Assembly (NCBI GenBank): GCA_963844575.1
Contig: CAWJOU010000005.1
Location: 1,426,001-1,490,000 of the forward strand
Source: DASZUK01 sp963844575
Lineage (GTDB): Bacteria > Actinomycetota > Acidimicrobiia > Acidimicrobiales > RAAP-2
DNA: 64,000 bases
Direction of reading: 5' to 3'
Positions 50,643 through 58,795 of this stretch are shown here, one piece after another. Made by a program: the position numbers and the translations under genes. The stretch's first letter is position 1, and every line of letters begins with the position of its first letter. The notes under the pieces were generated by a model that saw only the letters and a list, made by a program, of their open reading frames with translations, ran no database searches and had not been told where the DNA came from.

Positions 50643-52352
50643 TCAGCCGCCGAAGGATCGCGCTGTCGCCTGATCGCCTGGTCCGGCGGTCGTGCCGGCC
50701 GGGCTGCCGGTGCTGCTCGGGCTGCCGGTGGTGCTGGGGCCGGCCACGTCGGGCTCGTCTACCGTTCCGCTCGAGCCGGGCCCATCGGTCGAGGGCGACG
50801 CCCCTGTCCCGAGGTTCCCGCCGGTTGACGGCCAGCCGCCCGTCCCCGACGCCGTCCCAGCGCCGGCCGGCGATGTCGAACTGCCCGATCCGGTCCCGTC
50901 GGTGCCAGGCCACGTCGTGCCGGTCTGACCAGTGCCCGACGTTCCGCTCGACGAGCTCCCGCTGTCGCCCGTCGGGCTGGAGCCGCTGGTGCCGGAGCCG
51001 CTGGAGCTGTTGCCGTTGCCGGACCCGCCGGAGGTCGATCCCGGGCCGCTGGACGGCCAGCCGGCGCCGTCACCGGGCTGGCTCGAACCGGTGCCCTGCG
51101 ACTGGCCGCTGCTGCCAGATGCCCCGTCGCCTTGCGAGCCCGAGGACGAGCCATACCCCGACGGCGACCCCGAGCCCGACGGCGAGCCGTACCCCGAGGA
51201 CGAGCCATACCCCGACGACGAGCCATACCCCGAGGACGAGCCGTACCCCGAGGGCCCCGTCGAGCCGGGGCGCTGGTGGCTGGTGCCGTATCCGTTGCCG
51301 GCGCCCGAGCCGGACTGGTGGCTGGACGACGGCGGGGGTTCAGTGGAGCGGCCGTTGCTGGTCGCCCCCGACCCGGTCCCGCCCTGATGACTGGGTCCGG
51401 TACTGGTGGATGTCGGCTGGTTCGACGGGTACTGGTTGGACCCGGACGACTTGGACCCGGGCGACGCCGACTTGGATCCCGACGGCGTCGACGATGTGGA
51501 AGCGGGGGTCGTGGCCTGCTTGGTCGGCCAGGTCGTGCTGCCGCCCCGGTGGCTGGCGACCGGCGTCGTCGTGGTCGACGCGGCGGAACCCGAGGACTGA
51601 TGTTGGTCGGTCCCGGCCGACCAGGAGCTCGATCCGGCGGCGGGCGGGCTGCCGCCGTTCGACGAGAGGCAGTAGGTCGGGGCGTTCACCGCCGGCCGGT
51701 CGGGGCCGTCGGCCTTACTGGTCAGGCCACCGCCGGCGTACAGCGCCTGACAGGCCTGCTGCAGTAGTTGATCTGACTGGCCGCCGACCTGGGCCCGCTG
51801 TTGGGGGTCGAGCTGGCCGAGCTGGCTGGCGAGGGACTGCGCAGCTCGGGCGGTGGCGGCCCGCGTCGCCGCCGACCCGCTCACGGCCCGGTCGCCGTGG
51901 TCCTCGGTGTCGACCGGCGCGAGGCCGAGCTGCTGGAGGTCGTCGTGCAGCGTCGAGGTGGCCTGCCGGGCTGTCGCGACCGCCGGCGAGGCGATGGGCA
52001 GACCCATCTCGTTGGCGACGGTGCGGACCGACCGCGGGATCGGCGCACCGGCGGCGAAGGCGACGCCACTGCCGAGGATGAGGGAGCCGAGGACGGTGGA
52101 CAGCACGACGCCCGGCCGGCGCCACCCGTGGCGGTACCGCGGCCGGACGACGACCGGGCGGGGGCGGGCGGGGCGGGCCGGGACTGGCCGGGGCTGGGGC
52201 TCCCACTCGGCCCGGACCGCGGCCCGTAGAGCCTCGAACCCGCCGGCGGGCGGTTCGACCGCAACGGCAACGGTGGGGGCGAGCGCCAGCTCGAGACGGG
52301 CGAGGAGCGCTTCCTCGGCGTCGGGGCCCGGGAGGAGGTCGTGGTCAAGCAT
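50643..52352 (-). CDS. putative membrane anti-sigma factor with long Ser/Gly repeat domain
   Basis: A 569-aa protein whose ATG overlaps the ECF sigma gene by 8 nt, the usual sigma/anti-sigma arrangement. The N-terminal about 75 residues are cytosolic and Pro/Arg-rich. One membrane helix follows (about 82-101, VLSTVLGSLILGSGVAFAAG). The outside part starts with a helical region (about 105-215, ATARQATSTLHDDLQQLGLA) and then about 350 residues of Ser/Gly/Thr/Pro low complexity, including SGYGSS hexapeptide repeats. No canonical anti-sigma zinc motif is seen, so the role is inferred from position and topology. The repeat region may be a wall-spanning stalk. Confidence 0.7.
   Translation of the reverse strand: MLDHDLLPGPDAEEALLARLELALAPTVAVAVEPPAGGFEALRAAVRAEWEPQPRPVPARPARPRPVVVRPRYRHGWRRPGVVLSTVLGSLILGSGVAFAAGAPIPRSVRTVANEMGLPIASPAVATARQATSTLHDDLQQLGLAPVDTEDHGDRAVSGSAATRAATARAAQSLASQLGQLDPQQRAQVGGQSDQLLQQACQALYAGGGLTSKADGPDRPAVNAPTYCLSSNGGSPPAAGSSSWSAGTDQHQSSGSAASTTTTPVASHRGGSTTWPTKQATTPASTSSTPSGSKSASPGSKSSGSNQYPSNQPTSTSTGPSHQGGTGSGATSNGRSTEPPPSSSHQSGSGAGNGYGTSHQRPGSTGPSGYGSSSGYGSSSGYGSSSGYGSPSGSGSPSGYGSSSGSQGDGASGSSGQSQGTGSSQPGDGAGWPSSGPGSTSGGSGNGNSSSGSGTSGSSPTGDSGSSSSGTSGTGQTGTTWPGTDGTGSGSSTSPAGAGTASGTGGWPSTGGNLGTGASPSTDGPGSSGTVDEPDVAGPSTTGSPSSTGSPAGTTAGPGDQATARSFGG
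51140..51262 (-). repeat. 18-bp repeats encoding SGYGSS
   Basis: Imperfect 18-bp units coding for SGYGSS / SGYGSP run through this segment of the Ser/Gly-rich protein gene. They stay in frame. Confidence 0.8.
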
Positions 52353-52953
52353 CGTCGCCCTCCATCAACCGCCGGAGGTGCTCGAGGGCCCGGGACTGGG
52401 CAGTGCGAACGGCGCCCGGTCGCTTGCCGAGCACGGCGGCGACCTCGTCGGCGGAGAGCCCGGCGACGACGCGGAGCTCGAGGAGCTCCTGCTCGGCCGG
52501 TGAGAGCCGGGCGAACTGCCGACGGACGAGCTCCTGGTCGTCGGCGAGGACGAGCCCGTCGCCGGGAACCTCCAACGGCTCGGTCCCGGCGGCGACCTGC
52601 TGGCCGGCGGCAACCTGGCGGCGGCGCCGATCAGCCTGGCGGTAGTGCTCGGCGGCGACGTTACGGGCGATCCCGAAGACCCAGCCGTCGAACCCGGCCT
52701 CGCCGAAGCGGAAGTTGTCGATGCCGGCGACGGCGCGGGTCATGGTCTCGTTCACCGCGTCTTCGGCGTCGTTGGCGCCGACTTTGCGGGCCAAATAGGC
52801 GCGGAGCCGGGGGTAGACGCGGCGGTAGAGGTTCTCCCAGGCGTCCTCGTCCCCGCGCTGCGCCTCGAGGACCTCGGCCTGCTGGTCGATCGCGACGACG
52901 GCACTGTCCTGTGCTTCATCGGGACGCGGCGCGACGTTACGGATTTTTCTCAC
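52345..52953 (-). CDS. ECF-type RNA polymerase sigma factor
   Basis: A 202-aa sigma-70-family protein of extracytoplasmic-function type. Region 2 is at about residues 37-105 (DAWENLYRRVYPRLRAYLAR, DAEDAVNETMTRAV, FDGWVFGIARNVAAEHYRQA). Region 4 is at about 148-198 (LSPAEQELLELRVVAGLSAD, EVAAVLGKRPGAVRTAQSRA). The short linker lacks region 3, as expected. GTG 52953 has GGGAGAAGAG upstream. The membrane protein encoded in overlap downstream is its likely regulator, releasing sigma in response to envelope signals. Target genes are unknown; the upstream 324-bp region may contain an autoregulated promoter. Confidence 0.92.
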   Translation of the reverse strand: MRKIRNVAPRPDEAQDSAVVAIDQQAEVLEAQRGDEDAWENLYRRVYPRLRAYLARKVGANDAEDAVNETMTRAVAGIDNFRFGEAGFDGWVFGIARNVAAEHYRQADRRRRQVAAGQQVAAGTEPLEVPGDGLVLADDQELVRRQFARLSPAEQELLELRVVAGLSADEVAAVLGKRPGAVRTAQSRALEHLRRLMEGDDA

Positions 52954-53277
52954 CTCTTCTCCCGCTTCGAGCCCACGTTAGCGGGGCCGGTCGGCGATGG
53001 ACAGGGGTCGTCGACGACAATTGCCGTTTGACAAGGGATTTCAGGAATTCTTCAAACTTTTCGTAATGCTGGGCCCGGAGGCGTCATGTACAGGGCAATG
53101 GAGGTCAGCCCTATTCGAGCGGCAGTCCGTCATCGCGGTGACCGACGGGCCGGAAGCTTCGGCGGCGCATAGCGGCAACCACCGGTGGCCGGCCAACTCC
53201 GCAGGCTGGCCGCTCCGCTGGCCCTGGGGCTCTAATCCCAGCCCCAGGGTCAGCGGTATCTCTTAGCCGACGAGCTC
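52954..53277. other. intergenic region upstream of the ECF sigma factor, with a hairpin
   Basis: No gene is evident. An AT-richer block (53020-53070) is the likely sigma promoter area, and a minus-strand TAACGT (around 52976) is a possible -10. A 10-bp inverted repeat lies near the far end and is listed separately. Confidence 0.5.
53222..53249. terminator. 10-bp inverted repeat after the F420-type oxidoreductase gene
   Basis: CCCTGGGGCT (53222-53231) and AGCCCCAGGG (53240-53249) form a stable stem with an 8-nt loop, 29 bp beyond the minus-strand gene end. There is no U-run, so it would be a non-canonical terminator. Confidence 0.45.
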
Positions 53278-54311
53278 TCAGCCGACGAGCTCGGCCATCG
53301 TTTGGAGGGTGGCGGCGTCACCACTGACGAGCAGCGTGGTGGCGATCGACTCTCGCCAGGCGTCGAGGTCGTCGCGGATCTTCTCCTTCGGCCCGACGAG
53401 GGCGATGTCCTCGATCATGGCGGTCGGGACGGCGGCCGCGGCGTCGTCCTTGTGGCCGTCGAGGTAGAGCGCCTGGATCTTGGTGGCGGCCTCCTCGTAG
53501 CCCATGCGGGCGAAGACGTCGAAGTGGAAGTTCATGTCCTTGGCGCCCATGCCGCCGATGTAGAGGGCCATGAACGGCCGGAAGCCGTCGGCGGCCGCGT
53601 CGACGTCGTCGGCGATGACGGTCGGGGCGAAGGCGAGCACCTCGAAGCTCTCGGCGTTCCGACGGGCCGCCGGCCGGGCGAACCCCTCGGCCAGGGAGGC
53701 CTCGAAGGACTTCATGGCGCGGGGGAGAAGAAGATCGGGAACCAGCCGTCGGCGATCTCCGCGGCGAGCGCGACGTTCTTGGGGCCCTCGGCACCGAGGA
53801 TGATCGGGATGTCGGTGCGTAGCGGGTGGACGATCGACTTCAGCGGCTTCCCGAGGCCGGTCCCGCCGGGATAGGGGAGTGGGTAGTGGGGGCCGTCGTT
53901 CGTCACCGGGGACCGGCGGGCGAGCACCTGCCGGACGATGTCGACGTACTCCCTGGTGCGGGCCAGCGGCTTGGGGAACGGCTGGCCGTACCAGCCCTCG
54001 ACGACCTGGGGGCCGGAGACGCCGAGCCCGAGGACGAACCGGCCGCCGGAGAGGTGGTCCATCGTCTGGGCGGCCATCGCCATCGCGGTCGGGGTCCGGG
54101 CGGAGAGCTGGCAGAGGGACGTCCCGAGCCGGACCCGGGAGGTCTGCGATCCCCACCAGGCCAGCGGGGTCAGGGCGTCGGAGCCGTACGACTCGGCCGT
54201 CCAGACCGAGTCGAAGCCGAGCCGCTCGGCCTCGACGGCCAGCTCGACCGCGTTCGGCGGTGGCCCGGCGCCCCAGTAGCCGAGCTGCAGGCCGATCTTC
54301 ATGTCCTTCAT
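53278..54311 (-). pseudogene. LLM-class F420-dependent oxidoreductase with a frameshift
   Basis: It starts at ATG 54311 (ribosome binding site GGAGG) and reads KIGLQLGYWGAGPPPNAVEL, FDSVWTAESYGSDALTPLAW, GRFVLGLGVSGPQVVEGWYG, then ADGWFPIFFSP, where the frame breaks. The continuation RAMKSFEASLAEGFARPAAR to the stop at 53278 is in the other frame. One missing C in the run at 53721-53725 explains this; corrected length is about 345 aa. Luciferase-like monooxygenase-fold enzymes of this group use reduced F420 to reduce or oxidise alcohols and unsaturated substrates. It is probably functional in the organism and co-transcribed with the P450 and the next LLM gene. Confidence 0.8.
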
Positions 54312-54391
54312 GGGGTGTCCTCCACGGGTCGACTCGGCGGGGCGCCGGCCGGACCACCTTGGCGATGGGTCAGACCGATCTCGGCGATGGG

Positions 54392-55286
54392 TCAGACCAT
54401 TTTGGCGATGATGTGCTCGGCGAACCACTCGCAGGCGCCGATACGGGCGGCGAGGATCTCGTCGGGCGACGTCGCCGGGCGGGGTCGGCGCGAACATCCA
54501 GGGGGCGCAGACCATGTCGGTCACGCCGGCGTCCTCGAACCGTCGGTAGAGGTCCGGGTCGGGCCGCTCGGCCAGCGAGAGGTACGTGACGAACGGCTCG
54601 TCGAGCCGGCCGGCCTTGGCGAGCGCCTTGCGGAGGCTGTCGAGATGGGTCCATGCCTCGGCCTCGCTGTAGGCGCCGGCGGCGATCCAGCCGTCGCAGA
54701 GCGTCGCGGCCCGGCGCAGGGCCACCGGGGAGTGGCCGCCGCCGAGGATCGGTACCGGCTCGGTCGGGGCCGGCTGCATCTGGCAGGCCGGGACGTCGTA
54801 GTACTGCCCGTGGTACTCGACCCAGCCGTCCTGCCAGAGGGCACGGAGGGCGGGGATCATCTCGTCGAGCCGCTTGCCGCGGGTCGAGAAGTCCTGGCCG
54901 GTCTGGACGAACTCCTCCTCGCACCAGCCGACGCCGACGCCGAGACGGATCCGGTTGCCGGAGAGCACCGCGGTCGTCCCGACCGATTTGGCGACGGTGA
55001 TGAGGTCCCGGGCCGGGGCGACGTAGACGCCGGTGGTGAAGGTGACGTGCTTCGTCACGGTGGCGAGACCGGCGCACAGGCACATCGGGTCGGGCCACGC
55101 GGTGTCTTTCTCCCACCCCGGCGCGCCGTCGGGCTGGACGGAGTAGGTGTAGCGCGATGCCAGGTCGCGGGGGTTGAACAGGTGGTCCGAGAGGTACATG
55201 CCGGCGTAGCCGAGCTCGTCGGAGGCGACGGTCAACGGCACGGCCTGGTCGATGGGCAGGAAGCTGAGGGCTTGGTGGAAGCGCAT
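54392..55286 (-). pseudogene. second LLM-class F420-dependent oxidoreductase with a frameshift near its 3' end
   Basis: It starts at ATG 55286, 18 nt after the P450 stop codon. The protein reads FHQALSFLPIDQAVPLTVAS, GMYLSDHLFNPRDLASRYTY, GNRIRLGVGVGWCEEEFVQT, LGGGHSPVALRRAATLCDGW, up to MFAPTPPGDV. The family-typical end PDEILAARIGACEWFAEHII continues in another frame to a stop at 54392-54394. One extra base (or two missing) near 54463-54471 is needed. Intact length would be about 297 aa. Direct repeats of GGCGATGGGTCAGACC lie just after the stop (54361-54396). Function as for the neighbouring gene: an F420-linked redox enzyme, substrate unknown, possibly steroid-related. Confidence 0.8.
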
Positions 55287-55303
55287 GTCGGTCGTCCGGG
55301 CGA

Positions 55304-56572
55304 TCAGCTGGGCAGCGGGACGGCGGGCGTGAAGGCGACCGGCAGGTGCTTCGTGCCGTTGATGAAGTTGGACTGCAGCCGCTGGATCTCGCCGTCGAGG
55401 CGGATGTCGGGCAGCCGCTCGAGCAGCCGGTCGAACATGACGGTGATCTCCATCCGGGCCAGGTTGGCCCCTAGGCAGAAGTGGGGACCGCCACCGCCGA
55501 AGGCGATGTGGTTGTTCGGGGTTCGGGCGACGTCGAAGGCGTCCGGGTCACTGAAGACCCGTTCGTCTCGGTTGGCCGAGATGTGCCAGAAGACGACCTT
55601 GTCGCCCTCTTCGATCTCGTGGTCGCCGATGTGCCAGTCCATCGTCGCCGTCCGCCGGAAGTGCATGACCGGCGTGACGTAGCGGAGCATCTCTTCGACC
55701 GCGAACGGCAGCAGCGACCGGTCGCGTCGGAGCCGCTCCCACTGGTCGGGATGGGCGAAGAACGTCGCCATCGCCCCGGACATCAGGTTCCGGGTGGTCT
55801 CGTTGCCGGCGACGATGAGGAGGAGGAAGAAGAGGTCGATCTCCATCTGGTCGAGCTTCTCGCCGTCGACCTCCGCGTCGAGAAGGACGGAGATGACGTC
55901 GGTCGCCGCCGCGGTGCCGTCCTGGCGGGCGGTGCGACGGCGGGCGGACAGCTCGTCGGCGTAGGCGTAGACCTGCATCGCGGCCTCGCCGGCCGCCTCC
56001 TGGCTGATCTGGTACTCGGGGTCGTCGGAGCCGACCATCCGGTTCGACCAGTCGAAGACGTGGCGCCGGTCTTCAGGGGGGACGCCGAGGATCTCGGCGA
56101 TGACGAGCAGCGGCAGCTCGGCCGCGATCTCCTCGACGAAGTCGGCGGTGCCGCGCTCGGAGACCGCGTCGATGATGCCGTCGGCGTAGTCGACGATCCG
56201 GGCCTCGAGGTCGCGGACCATCTTCGGCGTGAACCCCTTGTTGACGAGCCGCCGGTACCGAGTGTGCATCGGTGGGTCCATGTTCAGCATCATGAGCCGC
56301 AGCTGCTCGAGGCCGGCCTGGTCCATGTCGTGGAAGAGGGCGCCGCCGCGGTACGACGAGAAGTGCTCGTAGTCGCGGTTGATCGTGACGCAGTCGTCGT
56401 AGCCGGTGACGCACCAGAACCCGTCCCGGGCCGCCCCCGGCTGGGGGTGCCAGAACACCGGGGCCTCCCGGCGGAGCTGCCGGAACCACTCGTGCGGGAC
56501 GTGGTCGACGAAGTTGCGGCCGTCCGTCAGGTCGATGGCGCCCAGGTCGACGTCCTGCATGTCGCTCTGCAC
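55304..56572 (-). CDS. cytochrome P450, CYP125/CYP142-like
   Basis: A 422-aa soluble bacterial P450. I start at GTG 56572, which has a strong ribosome binding site (GGGGGGAGGG), rather than at the open-frame start at 56644 that would place the operator inside the gene. The I-helix oxygen-binding motif is AGNETT (about 255-260), the ExxR motif is EEMLR (E294, R297), and the heme loop is FGGGGPHFCLG with C366 as axial ligand. NMDPPMHTRYRRLVNKGFTP is typical of the CYP125/142/124 group, which oxidises the terminal methyl of the cholesterol side chain. The KstR-type site upstream and the igr-like operon nearby support that role. Confidence 0.88.
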   Translation of the reverse strand: MQSDMQDVDLGAIDLTDGRNFVDHVPHEWFRQLRREAPVFWHPQPGAARDGFWCVTGYDDCVTINRDYEHFSSYRGGALFHDMDQAGLEQLRLMMLNMDPPMHTRYRRLVNKGFTPKMVRDLEARIVDYADGIIDAVSERGTADFVEEIAAELPLLVIAEILGVPPEDRRHVFDWSNRMVGSDDPEYQISQEAAGEAAMQVYAYADELSARRRTARQDGTAAATDVISVLLDAEVDGEKLDQMEIDLFFLLLIVAGNETTRNLMSGAMATFFAHPDQWERLRRDRSLLPFAVEEMLRYVTPVMHFRRTATMDWHIGDHEIEEGDKVVFWHISANRDERVFSDPDAFDVARTPNNHIAFGGGGPHFCLGANLARMEITVMFDRLLERLPDIRLDGEIQRLQSNFINGTKHLPVAFTPAVPLPS

Positions 56573-56621
56573 GGTCCCTCCCCCCGCTGGCTCCGGTCCG
56601 CCCGTCGGTTGCCGCGAACCA

Positions 56622-56643
56622 CGTTCTTCTAGAACGCGTGTCA
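56622..56643. promoter_or_regulatory. KstR-like operator upstream of the P450 gene
   Basis: TAGAACGCGTGTCA (56630-56643) matches TnnAACnnGTTnnA with one mismatch, and overlaps a palindrome CGTTCTTCTAGAACG (56622-56636). A minus-strand TTGACA (56639-56644) overlaps it, so binding would block the -35 region. Confidence 0.55.
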
Positions 56644-56765
56644 ATCGCCCATCATAGAGGTGACGGGTGCAGACAAGACACCTGGCGCCCGGTGCAGCCG
56701 AGGCTCGGCTCAGAAAGGTGGCGGCACGTGGTCAGCCGGGAGGCCGATGGCCTCCCGGAAATCGA

Positions 56766-57419
56766 TCACTTGATCGCTACGACGATTCCGACGACGGCCA
56801 TGCCGATGGCGACAATTACCGGGACTGCCCAGGCCATCCATTTGACGCTCGTCTTCAGATCGCCCACGTCGCTGGCCAATGAAGTCAATGATTTCACCAT
56901 CCCGCCCAGCGTTGGGCTGTCCGGGTGGCTCAACTCTTCGACATCTTCGGGTCCCAACCCGGTTTGACCCTGGCGGGAGCCGGCGTACGGCTTCGCCACG
57001 GGATGATTGAGCTTGAAGAACTGCACCGTCAAGAAGGGAGCCTCGTACGCAAGCGTCACACGACGAGGGGCGAGATTCGTTACCCGAACGACGAGGACGC
57101 CGCCGAAGCCTGGATCGACCTGCGGACCTGAGAGGAGGATCAGGCCCTTCCGCGCGTACAGAGAACAGAGCCCCAGCTGTGCGGCAATCTGGGGACCGCA
57201 GTGGACGCGTTCGCGCGTGACCAGTACGGCGAACTCTCCGGGGTCGATGATCACAAGGCCCTTGTTAGCTACGTCGATCTTTTCGTCGGTGCCACTGACG
57301 AATGCCTCCATGCCGACTCGGCAGTCGTAGCTGGCTGACTCCAGGCATGATTGATCCAAGGGCTCGATGGCAAGATCCTCTGCCGCGATGGCGGCACGGA
57401 TCTCAACATCGGTCGACAT
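56766..57419 (-). CDS. dCTP-deaminase-fold protein with C-terminal membrane anchor, catalytic Glu absent
   Basis: A 217-aa protein. Residues 1-155 follow the dCTP deaminase/dUTPase trimer fold: SASYDCRVG (28-36), CSLYARKGL (85-93, with S86 and R90), VDPGFGG (101-107) and the C-terminal PYAGSRQGQTG (144-154). In true deaminases the strand after DPGF ends ...LELSN with the catalytic Glu; here it is VVRVTN with R112 at that place. A unique tail follows (about 173-193 amphipathic, 194-215 hydrophobic, ending VVGIVVAIK), a tail anchor. It may bind nucleotides without deaminating them. GC content is about 10 points below its neighbours, suggesting acquisition. TAAGGT lies 7 nt before the ATG (leaderless). 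Confidence 0.8.
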   Translation of the reverse strand: MSTDVEIRAAIAAEDLAIEPLDQSCLESASYDCRVGMEAFVSGTDEKIDVANKGLVIIDPGEFAVLVTRERVHCGPQIAAQLGLCSLYARKGLILLSGPQVDPGFGGVLVVRVTNLAPRRVTLAYEAPFLTVQFFKLNHPVAKPYAGSRQGQTGLGPEDVEELSHPDSPTLGGMVKSLTSLASDVGDLKTSVKWMAWAVPVIVAIGMAVVGIVVAIK

Positions 57420-57426
57420 GGTCTGT

Positions 57427-57432
57427 ACCTTA
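57427..57432 (-). promoter_or_regulatory. -10 element TAAGGT for the Dcd-like gene
   Basis: Minus-strand TAAGGT ends 7 nt before the ATG at 57419, with no ribosome binding site between them. Confidence 0.5.
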
Positions 57433-57535
57433 GCTCATCGAACACATGTTTGTATTGGATGGTCGACGTGGGTGCGCGAGCGGCTGCGCCGGCGCCGGTC
57501 GCCGATGGCGCCGGCTGCGGCCCGGAGGTCATTTC

Positions 57536-57549
57536 GAGAACGTGTTACA
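57536..57549. promoter_or_regulatory. KstR-like operator upstream of the igr-like operon
   Basis: GAGAACGTGTTACA matches TnnAACnnGTTnnA except for the first base. It lies 68 bp before the ATG of the first gene of the operon. Confidence 0.6.
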
Positions 57550-57616
57550 GTTTCTGCCCGGCCGGCCTGGACCTCCCGGGACCGGCATGCGGGGGCCGAA
57601 AAGGGCGGGCGCAGCG

Positions 57617-58795
57617 ATGTTCCTCGAGGAAAGCCCAGAGCAGGAGCAGCTCCGTGCCGAGCTGCGCGCCTACTACGCGAGCCTGCTGACCGACGACGTC
57701 CGGGCGGCGTTGGACGGCGAGGGCGACGGCGGGTCGGTCTGGCGCCAGGTGGTGCGGACGATCGGCAAGGACGGTTGGCTCGGTATCGGCTGGCCGACCG
57801 AGTACGGCGGCCAGGGCCGGCCGGCGACGGACCAGTTCATCTTCTTCGACGAGACGCGCCGCGCCGGCGCGCCGTTCCCGTTCGTCACGGTCAACACGGT
57901 CGGGCCGACGATCATGCGGTTCGGGACGGAGGAGCAGAAGCAGTTCTTCCTCCCGGGCATCCTGTCGGGGGAGATCAACTTCGCCATCGGCTACACGGAG
58001 CCGGAGGCCGGCACCGACCTGGCGTCGCTGCGCACGCGGGCGATACGGGACGGCGACGAGTACGTCGTCAACGGGGCGAAGATCTTCACGAGCGGGGCGG
58101 ACAACGCGGACTACGTCTGGCTGGCGACCCGCACGGACCCGGACGCGCCGAAGCACAAGGGCATCTCGATCCTCTGCGTGCCGACGTCGGCGCCGGGGTT
58201 CCAGTGGCACCTCATCAACACGGTCGGCGGCAACACGACGACGGCGACGTTCTACGAGGACGTCCGGGTGCCGGTGGGCAACCGGGTGGGCCCGGAGAAC
58301 GAGGGCTGGCGGATGATCACGAACCAGCTCAACCACGAACGGGTCGGCCTAGCCGCGTGGAGCGGCCTGGGGATCCTGCTGTTCGACCAGGTCGCGGCCT
58401 GGGCGGCAGCGGAACCGACGGACGACGGCCGGCGGGTGATCGACCGGCCGTGGGTGCAGATGGACCTGGCCCGGGCAGAGGCCGAGATGGAGGCGATGCG
58501 CCTCCTCAACTGGCGGATGGCCGGCTCGGTGGCCGCGGACACGCTGACCGCGGCGGAGTCGTCGTCGATCAAGGTGTTCGGCACGGAGCGGACGATCGAG
58601 ATCTTCCGCCTGCTGCTCGGCATCGTCGGCGCGGCCGGGTACCTGCGGCCGGGTTCGCCGGGGGCCGCCTTGGCCGGCCGGCTGGAGGCGTCGGCTCGGC
58701 AGGCGCAGATCAACACGTTCGGGGGTGGCGTGAACGAGGTGCAGCGGGAGATCGTGGCGATGGCTGGGCTCGGTATGCGACGGGGGGCCCGATGA
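57617..58795 (+). CDS. chsE2: acyl-CoA dehydrogenase, ChsE2/FadE29-like
   Basis: A 392-aa acyl-CoA dehydrogenase. Landmarks are MFLEESPEQEQLRAELRAYY, DGWLGIGWPTEYGGQGRPAT, AIGYTEPEAGTDLASLRTRA, NTTTATFYEDVRVPVGNRVG and INTFGGGVNEVQREIVA. It matches the FadE29 subunit of the ChsE1-ChsE2 heterotetramer, which dehydrogenates the three-carbon steroid side chain CoA ester. Gene order supports this: chsH2 overlaps its stop by ATGA, and the ChsE1-like partner follows. In mycobacteria the two dehydrogenase genes are adjacent; here chsH2 sits between them. A weak AAAGGGCGGG precedes the ATG. Confidence 0.88.
   Translation: MFLEESPEQEQLRAELRAYYASLLTDDVRAALDGEGDGGSVWRQVVRTIGKDGWLGIGWPTEYGGQGRPATDQFIFFDETRRAGAPFPFVTVNTVGPTIMRFGTEEQKQFFLPGILSGEINFAIGYTEPEAGTDLASLRTRAIRDGDEYVVNGAKIFTSGADNADYVWLATRTDPDAPKHKGISILCVPTSAPGFQWHLINTVGGNTTTATFYEDVRVPVGNRVGPENEGWRMITNQLNHERVGLAAWSGLGILLFDQVAAWAAAEPTDDGRRVIDRPWVQMDLARAEAEMEAMRLLNWRMAGSVAADTLTAAESSSIKVFGTERTIEIFRLLLGIVGAAGYLRPGSPGAALAGRLEASARQAQINTFGGGVNEVQREIVAMAGLGMRRGAR

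Noticed and set aside
53222..53249. Canonical rho-independent terminator
   Set aside because: The stem is strong but no U-run follows on either strand, so only a non-canonical role is possible.
56766..57419. Ordinary housekeeping dCTP deaminase (dcd)
   Set aside because: The catalytic Glu is replaced by Arg, the length is greater than usual because of a hydrophobic tail, and GC content and context differ from a housekeeping locus.
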